Shown: piece by piece, positions 25,003 to 34,400 of the stretch | Layout: each line of letters starts with the position of its first letter | How positions within the stretch are numbered: the first letter of the stretch is position 1 | Source of the DNA: Erythrobacteraceae bacterium | GTDB lineage: Bacteria; Pseudomonadota; Alphaproteobacteria; Sphingomonadales; Sphingomonadaceae | NCBI GenBank assembly: GCA_027487015.1 | Contig: JAIYEK010000231.1 | Coordinates: 1-43,331, forward strand | DNA: 43,331 nucleotides | Direction: 5' to 3' | Translations under genes and position numbers: made by a program | Notes under the pieces: model-generated | Databases searched by the model: none | The model's input: the letters and a program-made list of their open reading frames with translations, nothing else | Told to the model about the DNA's origin: nothing

Positions 25003-25053
25003 CTAAGCGCCTGATAACGCGGCCTTAGGAAATCCTGCCTTAAGCTGCGTGTC

Positions 25054-25185
25054 ATGGTCGATACCGACGAGACGCAGAGGTCCCTACACACTCATGCGCC
25101 GGAGCCAGAAAATTCGGACAGCCTGTCCGAATACTTCCGCTTCGGCGCATGGTCATATGAGGGCGGAAGCCATATCTGCGCCTGA
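25054..25185 (+). CDS. Short ORF (43 aa) overlapping sigma-like gene
   Basis: MVDTDETQRSLHTHAPEPEN... is an acidic peptide ending in a SYEGGSHICA-like tail at TGA 25183-25185. It overlaps the likely ATG (25157) of the sigma-like gene by 29 nt in another frame. It is either a real small protein, for instance a regulator translated together with the sigma-like factor, or a chance frame. The first is favoured weakly because its composition looks protein-like. Confidence 0.35.
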   Translation: MVDTDETQRSLHTHAPEPENSDSLSEYFRFGAWSYEGGSHICA

Positions 25186-25771
25186 CAAGCTCGCTAAGCC
25201 GGATCGCGTTCTGACGACCGAGGAGGTTCGCGCGGAGCTTGCGCGGATCCGGCCCGGTGCTGCCGATCCGTTGAATGAAGCAGTCGCCGGCCATGCAGCC
25301 CGTTCCCGCGAAGATCCCCGTGAGCTGCTTAACGAGGCGATACAGCGCGCCCTGACGACGCGGGCTATTCCTGCCGACGTTCCCTTCGACAAGGTTCTCG
25401 CCGAGATCGCACGCTCGGTCGCAAGCAGCATTAACATCAGCCGTCATCGCACCCGCAAGCATGTCGTGGACTTGCCGATCGAGGAGATCGTCGATTTGCT
25501 GCCCGCGGGTGGATATGTTGTCACCGCACCGGACGAGATTATCGAGCGGGAACGCATTCGGCAGTTATGTGCCGATGCAATTGAACGTCTGGCGCGCGAT
25601 GATGGCAGGCGAGAGGCACTAATTGACGCCATCGGTCAGGGAATGCGGGGAGACGAACTCACCGCTACCCTCGGCATCGGCAAACGCGACCTTGCGTCCA
25701 TGCGTAAGGCGCTCAAGCGTGAGATCCAGCGTATCTGGCCGACCGTGCAGGAGCAGATCAGCGGGGATTGA
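25157..25771 (+). CDS. Sigma-70-like protein (204 aa)
   Basis: The track begins at 25049; the ATG at 25157 (MRAEAISAPDKL) gives a clean start, though the upstream start cannot be excluded. DPRELLNEAIQRALTTR and VPFDKVLAEIARSVASS resemble sigma region 2 core helices. The C-terminal RREALIDAIGQGMRGDELTATLGIG-like segment (quoted here as MRGDELTATLGIGKRDL) reads like the region 4 helix-turn-helix. Such shortened sigma-like proteins are seen on plasmids and integrative elements and may direct transcription of element genes. It is convergent with hsdR, with a hairpin between. Assignment is moderate. Confidence 0.6.
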   Translation: MRAEAISAPDKLAKPDRVLTTEEVRAELARIRPGAADPLNEAVAGHAARSREDPRELLNEAIQRALTTRAIPADVPFDKVLAEIARSVASSINISRHRTRKHVVDLPIEEIVDLLPAGGYVVTAPDEIIERERIRQLCADAIERLARDDGRREALIDAIGQGMRGDELTATLGIGKRDLASMRKALKREIQRIWPTVQEQISGD

Positions 25772-25785
25772 GGGCACCGTGCCCT
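25771..25785. terminator. Hairpin between convergent sigma-like and hsdR genes
   Basis: AGGGCAC-C-GTGCCCT lies exactly between the two stop codons. It could slow polymerase from both sides, but no T-tract follows on either strand and the true loop would shorten the stem. Confidence 0.35.
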
Positions 25786-28089
25786 TCAAGAAAACAAGTG
25801 CTTCTGAATGTCGATGAACGCGCCACGGATTTCTGGGATTGAGCCTAGCACCCGCTTGGCATCGTTGGTCCCGCCATACCGGATCTGGAGGAAGTCGCTG
25901 ATTCGGTGCGGGGCGAGTTCGTCGATCCCCTGCAGCTCGTAAGCCTGCAGGATGTAGCCGAGGAACTCGCGCATCTCGGCTTCATAGCCATCGAGGCCGG
26001 TTGCCTTCGCACCCACTACCCGCTCCGACCGTGACAGCGGGTCGAGCGTGAACCGCACGTAGGCCAGCACGTCGAAGATGTCGCTTTTGGGGGCATCGAT
26101 CAGGCGGCGCATATCGTCCATGCGGTCGCGGTCGTAGCCCATCTCTTCGAGCCGCTGGATGAATGCCGTGCGCTTTTCGGGATCGGTCCAGATGGCGCGG
26201 AGCTCGTCGGCGCTCGCAACCATCGTGCCGAGGTCGCCGAACAGCTGCTCCATGAACTCTTTCGCGGTGATCTGCCGACCGTTGAACCAGTAGGTCGTCT
26301 CGGCAACATACCGGATCTTGCGTTCCTTGCCGTCGGCGAGCCTCACCACCACGCGCTCGACCGGAGGCATGGGCTCGATCGGATCGTCACCACCACCATC
26401 AGGCGGCTCAGGTGGCATCGGCGGCCGAGGCCCGGTCGACCCTTCGATCAGCTCCTCCGGCTCGCCGTCCCACGCCGGATCCTTGAAGTGCTCGTAGGCC
26501 TTCACGAAGTCGTAGATCGTGAAGAAGTCCTTCCCGTCGAACGTCCGCGTGCCCCGGCCGATGATCTGCTTGAACTCGATCATCGACTTCACAGGCCGCA
26601 GCAGCACAATGTTGCGCACGTTGCGGGCGTCCACCCCGGTCGACAGCTTCTGCGACGTGGTGAGGATCGTCGGCAGCGTCTTCTCGTTGTCCTGGAACTC
26701 GCGCAAGTGCTGCTCACCCAGCTTGCCGTCGTCCGCCGTCACCCGCTCGCAGTAGTGCGGGTCGGGGTTCTTCTTCACCTGGTTGATGAAGTTGCGCACC
26801 CGGGCGGCGTGATCCTGCGTCGCACAGAACACCAGCGTCTTCTGGCGCTCGTCGATCTGGTCCATGAACTCGCACACGCGGCTCATCTCGCGCTCGTCGA
26901 TGATCAGCTTCGTGTTGAAATCGGCCTCGGTGTATTCCTTGTCGGGGTCGATCTCCCCGCTCACCACCTCGTCCTCGTCGCTGAAGGTGTAGGTGTCCAT
27001 CGTGCTCGCCATCTGGCGCACCTTGAACGGCGTGAGGAAGCCGTCGCCGATCCCTTCCTTCAGCGCATAGGTATAAACCGGATCGCCGAAATAGCGGTAG
27101 GTATCCGCATTCACGTCGCGCTTGGGCGTGGCGGTAAGGCCCAGCTGCACGGCGGGCGCGAAGTATTCGAGGATCCCGCGCCATGTGCTTTCATCGCGCG
27201 CGCCGCCGCGGTGGCATTCGTCGATCACGATGAAGTCGAAGAAGTCAGGCTCATAGCCCTCGAACCGGAACTCGTCCTCGCCGGTCATGAAGGTCTGGAA
27301 GATCGTGAAGAACACGCTCGCATTGGTGGGCACCTTGCCCTGCTTGCGGATTTCCTCGGGGCTGATCCGGCACAGCGCATCGGGCGGGAAGGCGCTGAAG
27401 GCGTTGTAGGCCTGATCGGCGAGAATGTTGCGATCGGCGAGGAACAGGATGCGCGGGCGGCGGGTCGGCTCTCGGGTCAGGTTCCAGCGCGACTGGAACA
27501 GCTTCCACGCGATCTGGAACGCGATCGAAGTCTTGCCCGTGCCGGTGGCCAACGTCAACAGTATGCGCTGCTGATCCTTGGCAATCGCCTCGAGCACGGC
27601 GGTGATGGCATTGTGCTGGTAATAGCGCGGCTGCCACTTGCCACCACCGGTCTCGAAGGGAACCGCGCCGAAGCGCTCACGCCACGCATTGCCGGTGGGA
27701 AAGCATCGCTGCCACAACTCGTCCGGCGTCGGGAAAGGCGGGGCGATGGCCCCTTCCTTGCCCGTGTGCATGTCGACCTCATACCACTCGGCCCCGTCGG
27801 AGGCGTAGGCGAAGCGGGCTTTCAGCCGGGTCGAATAGTCCTTGGCCTGACCGACACCTGCGCCCGCACCCTTGCCGTGGCGCTTGGCCTCCATCGTGGC
27901 AAGCTTGTGGCCGCGATACTCGAAGACGTAATCGGCCGAGAGCGGAGCGCCGCGCTGGCCGCCGGGCATGATGCGGCCGGGGCAGATCGCCTCCCGCCGG
28001 ATATGCGCGCTCTCGACCACACCCCAGCCGGCCGCGCGCAGCACGGGATCGATGCGGTTCGCGCGGGTATCGGCCTCGGTTTCCTGCAT
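25786..28089 (-). CDS. hsdR: Type I restriction enzyme R subunit (767 aa)
   Basis: The N-terminal nuclease has Asp53 and MEAKR with Glu67 and Lys69 (PD-ExK). The SF2 translocase has LATGTGKTSI (about 179-188) and VIDECHRGG (288-295), then ARNVRNIVLLRPVKS and QIIGRGTR for the later helicase motifs. The C-terminal domain is present. HsdR cuts unmodified DNA after translocation when bound to HsdM and HsdS. It begins 4 nt after the hsdS stop, so the order hsdM-hsdS-hsdR is a standard operon. All key residues are intact. Confidence 0.95.
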   Translation of the reverse strand: MQETEADTRANRIDPVLRAAGWGVVESAHIRREAICPGRIMPGGQRGAPLSADYVFEYRGHKLATMEAKRHGKGAGAGVGQAKDYSTRLKARFAYASDGAEWYEVDMHTGKEGAIAPPFPTPDELWQRCFPTGNAWRERFGAVPFETGGGKWQPRYYQHNAITAVLEAIAKDQQRILLTLATGTGKTSIAFQIAWKLFQSRWNLTREPTRRPRILFLADRNILADQAYNAFSAFPPDALCRISPEEIRKQGKVPTNASVFFTIFQTFMTGEDEFRFEGYEPDFFDFIVIDECHRGGARDESTWRGILEYFAPAVQLGLTATPKRDVNADTYRYFGDPVYTYALKEGIGDGFLTPFKVRQMASTMDTYTFSDEDEVVSGEIDPDKEYTEADFNTKLIIDEREMSRVCEFMDQIDERQKTLVFCATQDHAARVRNFINQVKKNPDPHYCERVTADDGKLGEQHLREFQDNEKTLPTILTTSQKLSTGVDARNVRNIVLLRPVKSMIEFKQIIGRGTRTFDGKDFFTIYDFVKAYEHFKDPAWDGEPEELIEGSTGPRPPMPPEPPDGGGDDPIEPMPPVERVVVRLADGKERKIRYVAETTYWFNGRQITAKEFMEQLFGDLGTMVASADELRAIWTDPEKRTAFIQRLEEMGYDRDRMDDMRRLIDAPKSDIFDVLAYVRFTLDPLSRSERVVGAKATGLDGYEAEMREFLGYILQAYELQGIDELAPHRISDFLQIRYGGTNDAKRVLGSIPEIRGAFIDIQKHLFS

Positions 28090-28093
28090 TGGA

Positions 28094-29278
28094 TCAGGTC
28101 AGCTCCCCGGCGAAGGCCTTTTGCAACAAAGCTTGGCGAAGCCTTTGTAACTCATCAATCTTCGCTTGGCACTGGTCGCGAAGTCGGGTGGAGTAGCCCC
28201 GCATCGCTTTCATCTGACTGACGATTGCCCGCTGCTCTTCCAGCGTGGGATAGGCGAAATCGACCTCCTTGGCAGCGCCGACATTGAAGTGCTTTTGCGC
28301 TGCTCCGACCGATTTCTCCGACACCATCTTCTTACCGAAGCTGGAGTTCAGGAACATCGCCAAAAATTCAGGGTGTAACACCTCTTTCGGCCTCGCGATC
28401 ACGAGGTCGGCGCAATTGGCGAGTGGCAGGTCGTCAGGGATCACTGCCGCTGTGCCGGGATAGCCTGTGCGGACAATTGCCACATCGCCCGGCCGCAACT
28501 CTGACTTCTTCAATTCCGCTCGAAACGCGTCATCAATGAACTTCACATCGGCAAGGTCGATGCGGAACGGACGGACATTCTGCGAGCGGAGGAACGGCGT
28601 GCCCTCGGATGAATACCGGTCCGCCATTGGGCCAACAAACCCAACGGTTATTTGGTGGCAGAGGTCCCGCAGCTTGCTTGATGTCCACTCTGCCGGATGA
28701 TCGTGGAAGACAGCCGTTAACCAGCCGTCGAACAACGCCTCTGCATCGGCCAGATTGGCTTCGGCGAGGGCGCGGGCGCGGTCGAGGGCGGCGAAGGACT
28801 GATCCAGCACCGCAACAATCCGCTTCTGCTCCTCCAGCGGGGGAATGGGGATCGGAATTTCCCTCAGACGCCCTTGGTTGAGTTTAGGCACGGTCATGCC
28901 GGAGATGAACTCGGTCAGGTCGGCAGCGTTGAGGTAGTAGATCAGCCATTCGTCCGTGACGATTTGACGATGTGGCCGGAGCACGTGCGCGTGATTGTTA
29001 ACCCACGTCTTGCCACTCACTGCGAAGGCAGACGCATCTCCAGCGCCCCATTTTGCTCCATCCTCGCCGATCAGCACCAGCGGTTCGTCAAAGATGAACC
29101 CGCTCACCCAATCGAGGACCCCGGTGGCGCCATAGTAAGGATAAGGGCCAGCCACGCGGTCTCGCTTCGTGATCGGCCTGCGCTTGCTGTCCAAAATGTC
29201 GACGATGTCGCCGAGGAATTTGCTTTGCCAAGCAGAAGTCGCGACCAGTTCAGTTGCTAGGCTGCTAGCTGCGCTCAC
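28094..29278 (-). CDS. hsdS: Type I restriction-modification specificity subunit (394 aa)
   Basis: Two target-recognition domains alternate with conserved helices: IPIPPLEEQKRIVAVLDQSF (centre) and YPTLEEQRAIVSQMKAM (C-terminal), the usual HsdS repeats. The start is GTG at 29278, overlapping the hsdM stop as GTGA. It determines the bipartite DNA sequence recognised by the M2S and R2M2S complexes. The recognition sequence cannot be read from the protein. Both recognition domains appear complete. Confidence 0.94.
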   Translation of the reverse strand: MSAASSLATELVATSAWQSKFLGDIVDILDSKRRPITKRDRVAGPYPYYGATGVLDWVSGFIFDEPLVLIGEDGAKWGAGDASAFAVSGKTWVNNHAHVLRPHRQIVTDEWLIYYLNAADLTEFISGMTVPKLNQGRLREIPIPIPPLEEQKRIVAVLDQSFAALDRARALAEANLADAEALFDGWLTAVFHDHPAEWTSSKLRDLCHQITVGFVGPMADRYSSEGTPFLRSQNVRPFRIDLADVKFIDDAFRAELKKSELRPGDVAIVRTGYPGTAAVIPDDLPLANCADLVIARPKEVLHPEFLAMFLNSSFGKKMVSEKSVGAAQKHFNVGAAKEVDFAYPTLEEQRAIVSQMKAMRGYSTRLRDQCQAKIDELQRLRQALLQKAFAGELT

Positions 29279-30726
29279 AGCATCCCCCGGATCTCTTCGA
29301 GGATCTGCCGCGTCTCCTCGTCGCGGGCGAGCATGTCGGCGATGATCTGCTCGGGCGCGCGCAGCGGCGCTTCCTCCGGCGCGGTGGGGTTACGGACCGA
29401 CAGATCCCACGTCGCCTTGTCGAGATCGTCGACATTCACCGTCCAGCTCTTGGCGCTGTCCGTCTTGTTTGGCTGGAGCGCGACGAACTCGGTCAAATCG
29501 GTATCGTTGAGCGGATTGGTCTTGCCCATCGAGCGGCCCGGATCGAGCTGGTAATACCAGACCTGCCGGGTGGGCGCTCCCTTTTCGAAGAACAGCACCA
29601 CCGTCTTCACCCCCGCGCCCTGGAACGTGCCACCGGGGCAATCGAGCACGGTGTGGAGGTTGCAGCTGGTCAGCAGCTCCTTACGCAGTTCGACACTGGC
29701 GTTGTCGGTGTTGCTGAGGAAGGTGTTCTTGATCACCACCGCCCCGCGCCCACCCGCCTTCAGCTTGCGGATGAAGTGCTGCATGAAGAGGTAGGCGGTC
29801 TCCCCCGACTTGATCGGGAAGTTCTGCTGCACCTCCTTGCGCTCACCCCCGCCGAAGGGCGGATTGGCCAGCACGATGTCGTGACGGTCGGCCTGCTGGA
29901 TGTCCATCACGTTCTCGGTGAGCGTGTTGGTGTGCCGGATCTGCGGCGCCTCGATCCCGTGCAGGATCATGTTCATCACCCCCAGCACATAGGCGAGCGA
30001 CTTCTTCTCCTGCCCGTAAAAGGTCTTGCGCTGGAGCGTGTCCCATTCGGCCGCAGACAGGTCAGGGCGGCGCAGGTATTCGAAGGCTTCGCACAGGAAG
30101 CCTGCCGAGCCAGCCGCACCGTCATAGATGGTCTCACCGATCTTGGGATCGACAACCCTGATCATGGCGCGGATAAGCGGGCGCGGGGTGTAGTATTCGC
30201 CGCCATTGCGGCCGGCATTGCCCATTCGCTTGATGCGGGTCTCGTAGAGGTCGGACAGTTCGTGCTTGGCCTTGCTGCTGCCGAAATCGAGCGTGTCGAC
30301 GATGTCGATCACGTCGCGCAGGGAGTAGCCGGAGCGGAAGCGGTTGATGATCTCGGTGAAGATCTCGCCGATCTTGTATTCGATCGTATCGGGATCGTCT
30401 GCGTCGGCGCTGAAGGTCTTGAGGTAGGGGAACAGCTCGCCGTTGACGAAGTCGATCAGGTCCTGCCCGGTCATGGCGATCTGGTGGTCGATCTCGCCAT
30501 CATCCCGCTTGGGCGCGGCCCACACGTCCCAGCGGTATTCGGGATCAAGGATGGGCTGGTATTCGCGCCCCTCAAGCTCGGCTTCATCCTCCTGCGCGGC
30601 TTCGAAGTCGTCGAGGTATTTCAGGAACAGGAGCCAGCTGGTCTGCTCGGCGTAGTCGAGCTCGGACGCAAGGCCCTCGTCGTTGCGCATGGCCCGGTCG
30701 ATATTGTTGAAAGCGTTTTCGAACAT
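29275..30726 (-). CDS. hsdM: Type I restriction-modification methyltransferase subunit (483 aa)
   Basis: An N-terminal helical HsdM domain (FLKYLDDFEAA) precedes the N6-adenine methyltransferase, with SAM-binding YDGAAGSAGFL (about 201-211) and catalytic NPPF (about 288-291). EYYTPRPLIRAMI is the typical lead-in. The ATG at 30726 is used, since the 25 residues before it in the track do not resemble the family. There is no clear Shine-Dalgarno sequence. It methylates adenines at the HsdS site and protects host DNA. Confidence 0.95.
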   Translation of the reverse strand: MFENAFNNIDRAMRNDEGLASELDYAEQTSWLLFLKYLDDFEAAQEDEAELEGREYQPILDPEYRWDVWAAPKRDDGEIDHQIAMTGQDLIDFVNGELFPYLKTFSADADDPDTIEYKIGEIFTEIINRFRSGYSLRDVIDIVDTLDFGSSKAKHELSDLYETRIKRMGNAGRNGGEYYTPRPLIRAMIRVVDPKIGETIYDGAAGSAGFLCEAFEYLRRPDLSAAEWDTLQRKTFYGQEKKSLAYVLGVMNMILHGIEAPQIRHTNTLTENVMDIQQADRHDIVLANPPFGGGERKEVQQNFPIKSGETAYLFMQHFIRKLKAGGRGAVVIKNTFLSNTDNASVELRKELLTSCNLHTVLDCPGGTFQGAGVKTVVLFFEKGAPTRQVWYYQLDPGRSMGKTNPLNDTDLTEFVALQPNKTDSAKSWTVNVDDLDKATWDLSVRNPTAPEEAPLRAPEQIIADMLARDEETRQILEEIRGML

Positions 30727-30881
30727 GGGTGATGGCGTATCGCGGTTTGCAGCGCGCGCCAATGGGGTTGGCGAGGAAATTCGCGGTATGCTGAAAGCCA
30801 CCGCAGTTGCCCAAGCCTCTGTTTCTTTTTACAACTCAGGCCGGCAAGTGTTTCCAAGCAGGGTGAGCGGACTGGAGGATC

Positions 30882-31256
30882 ATGGCTGAGTTGCCGACCA
30901 AATCCGGGGATTCCGAGCCCTCCCCGTTCGGCACAACAGCATACATTGCCGCTGAAAACGCTAATTGTCTGTATGAACCGACGCAGGGTAGCGCCATACG
31001 ATGCACGCCTCCTATCGGCACAGAGGTAACTGTAATCCGAGATGAAGGCGCTTGGGTCTACGTTTCGGTATTCGGCAAGAAGGCGTGGTCAGCAAGGGGC
31101 AATCTATCATCCACTCGCGGGCCCGTTCAGGAGACCGTTGAGGTTGGAGTCCAACCTCGTTTCATTGAGGGCCCTGTCCATTCTGGCGGCGTCGAATATG
31201 GACCGCGCGGCGGCCGGTTCGTCCGAACCCGCTCCGGCTTTCGGAGATATCTCTAG
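30882..31256 (+). CDS. Small SH3-like hypothetical protein (124 aa)
   Basis: The ATG at 30882 follows TGGAGGATC, a good ribosome-binding site. Residues about 20-70 (YIAAENANCLYEP, IGTEVTVIRDEGAWVYVSVF, KKAWSARGNL) read like a bacterial SH3 fold, with strands ending in W-x-S. The tail GPRGGRFVRTRSGFRRYL is basic and is often found at the end of small mobile-element proteins. It is transcribed away from hsdM and toward the DUF4011 gene, 170 nt upstream of it. Its function is unknown; a small accessory in the defence island is possible. Confidence 0.6.
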   Translation: MAELPTKSGDSEPSPFGTTAYIAAENANCLYEPTQGSAIRCTPPIGTEVTVIRDEGAWVYVSVFGKKAWSARGNLSSTRGPVQETVEVGVQPRFIEGPVHSGGVEYGPRGGRFVRTRSGFRRYL

Positions 31257-31426
31257 AAGCTCTTCCCGCCTCAACTACCTTTGGTTCCGTTTGAAGGGAT
31301 CGGTTTGTGATTGCGCTGACACTTCAATCGGCGACCTCAGCAGCGACAATCCATTGGTCGGGCTTGCGCCTGATGGCTAACAGTCAATAATCAAAACAGA
31401 TTCGCTGTTCCCGGGGGAGTATCACA

Positions 31427-34400
31427 TTGAGCGCGGCTGCCAATCCACAGGTTCGCAGGCTATTTGATGAAACCCGCCGGCGGTTGGTGGAAACGGGGAC
31501 GCGGAATCGACTTGTCCACGTTAATCGGGCCAACACCCGCGGTGCTGTCGTCAACATCGAGGATGAACGTTCCGACGATGTTTATCAGATGCTGTCTGGC
31601 GGGCGGACGATGCGGTTCCGTCCACTCGGTAAAGATCGCCACCAGCAAGGCGAAATCTTGTTGTCGGCAACCGAGGAGGTTGGCAGCGGCGGCGCGGACG
31701 AAAGTCGATATACAGACAATCAGCTCGACACGCTGCTGGGTCCGGACGCGCTGGCGAAAAAGCTGCTCAAGATTGCACGGGATGCCCGAACCGCCGAAGA
31801 GGAGCAGGGCGTTAACATCCTCTATCTGGCGCTCGGCTTCGTTACCTGGTTCGAGGATGAGAAATCAGATGTGCGCCGCGAAGCGCCGCTCGTGCTGCTT
31901 CCCGTCGAGCTGATCCGCAACCAGCGCACGTCGACCTATGATCTCCGCATGCGCCCGGATGACCTGATGACCAACCTGCCTCTGCAGCAGCGCTGGCAGG
32001 ACGATTTCGGTCTGGTGCTGCCGGACCTTGAAATCGAGGACGATTGGCGACCTTCTGACTACTTCGATCGGGTAGAGGCGATCGTCGGTAAGCGCGCGCG
32101 CTGGTCAATCGATCGCAATGGGATGCAACTTGGCTTTTTCTCGTTCTCCAAGCTGCTGATGTATCGCGATCTTGACCTTGATGCATGGCCCGATGGCAAT
32201 CTCGAGAACCATGATCTGGTCCGGGGCCTGCTTTATGAGGGCTTCGGAGAAGACCAGTCCCCGTTTGGTCACGGTGAGAGCCTCGACGCCGTGTTGCCGC
32301 CCGAGAATATCTGCCACGTGGTCGATGCTGACGCGAGCCAAGCCAAGGTGATCGAGGAAGCCCGCTGCGGAAAGAACCTTGTCGTTCAAGGTCCGCCGGG
32401 AACGGGGAAGAGCCAGACGATCGCCAACATCATTGCGGCAGCAGCGAAAGAGGGGAAGTCCGTCCTCTTTGTGGCCGAGAAGATGGCAGCTCTGGAGGTG
32501 GTGCACGACCGTTTGGTGAAGGTCGGGCTTGCCGATATCTGCCTCGAACTCCACTCTCGCACGGCCAATAAACGCCAAGTGCTGGAGGAACTTAAGCGGA
32601 CGCTGAATGCTGGGGAAGCTATCCCCGCCATGCCAGAACAGCCGGATGCTCTGCGCAAAACCCGGGACGAGCTCAACGCAATTGCTCAGGCTCTCCACGC
32701 CCCGGTTGGTGAAACCGGGGAAACCGCCTTTCGCATGCTGAGCAGACAGGCCCGATATATCGGCCTCGGTGCGCAGCCGCCGACATTTGCCAGCCCCAAC
32801 CTGTCATCCATGGATCGTGCAGCTGAGCAACGAGCAGTGACGGCGCTTTCGCGTTATGGCGCGGCGCTTGAAGCTACTGGCGATCCCGCAGCCCACCCAC
32901 TTCGCGGGGTCCGCAACACATCTTTGCAACCTGTCGACCAAGCGCGTTTGAGACCGCTGATCGAGAGCGTCCATGACGACGTCGCCGGCTTCAACATGGC
33001 GATGGATGCTGCGCTCGATGTGGTGGGACTGGCTGATGGTGGCTGGTTCGATCTCGCAGACTCGATGGTCGAACTGCTTCGAGCCTTGGATGGCCTGGGG
33101 CAGTCGCAGGCGGGGTTAGCCCAGAAAATGCTTCGTTGCGCAGATCGCCAGAGGTTGAAGGCGACTCTCGCGCTCGGCAAACAGTGGCACGACGAACGCG
33201 ATGCTGCCCGCGACCTGTATCTCGATCATGCATTTTCGACCGATGTAACTCATTTGCGTGGTCCATTGGCCGCTGGGACTCTGTCATTTTTCTCTCGGTG
33301 GGGTGGCGCTTACCGTGCCGCCTCTCGCGAGCTGGCAGGGCTTCTGAAGACAGCCCTCCCGGGTAGTGCCGATGGCCGCCTCGAGTATGTCGACCGGCTC
33401 CTGGAAATCGCACGGCTGCGCGGTGAATGGGCGGTGGACGAACCGTTCTGCCAAGCGGCAGTCGGCGAAGATTGGCGCGGCGAACGCACTGATTGGAACG
33501 CTATCGAGTCTGTATGCGACTGGGCACATCACGTTATTGCGGCCAACACTGATATCCAAGCTGAAACCGACGATCTCGTTTCGGCCGCTCTGGCAAATGG
33601 TCGGGATGGCCTGATCGAGAGAATTCAGGCGTCGGGAGAGCAGGCTTGGAAATCCCTAAGCGAGCTTCGCACCCTTTTTGACCTCGGCGACGATCGTTTC
33701 CCGGACGGATGGCGCGAGGCTGACCTGCCGCTGATCATCGAAGCGCTCACCGAGATGGCAGGCGCGGTCGACCAGTATCCGGCTTGGGCCGAATTGGTCG
33801 CGGCGAAAAAGATCGCGGATGCAGAGGGCATTGAAACGCTTGCTGACCGGCTCGCCAACGGCGACATGAATGTTGAGAACGCGACAATTGAGCTGAGGTT
33901 CGCACGGGCTGAAGCGATTTGGCGACGTGCCGTGGCTTCAAACTCCGCACTAGCCGACCTGGCCAACGTCGATCGTCATGCGCTCGTTGCCCAATTCTCG
34001 CATCTCGAAAAGAAGCACCTGCATGACAATGTGACCGGCATCGTTGCTGGCCACCTTTCCCAGCTGCCCCGCGGTGCCCTCGGTGAGATGAAAATCATCA
34101 GAGGTGAGATGGGGAAGAAGCGCGGCCACAAGGCCTTGCGCCGCCTCTTTTCGGAGGCCCCCACCGCGATACAGCGGATCAAGCCGGTCCTGCTCATGAG
34201 TCCGATTTCCGTGGCGCAGTATCTCACGCCGGGCACGCACTCTTTTGATCTTCTCCTCATCGACGAAGCCAGCCAGGTGCGCCCTGAAGATGCGTTGGGC
34301 GCCATCGCACGTGCACGGCAGGTTGTTGTCGTCGGTGATCAGAAGCAGCTGCCGCCGACATCATTCTTTGACCGCCTCACCAGTGGCGACGGTGATGACG

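Noticed and set aside
26488-28221. 577-aa plus-strand ORF opposite hsdR
   Set aside because: It is a mirror frame of hsdR with repetitive His/Val/Leu/Arg-rich composition and no motif.
32585-32600. Further ACTTAAG occurrence in the helicase gene
   Set aside because: It is a single arm without the second CTTAAGT arm; expected by chance and not counted as a site.
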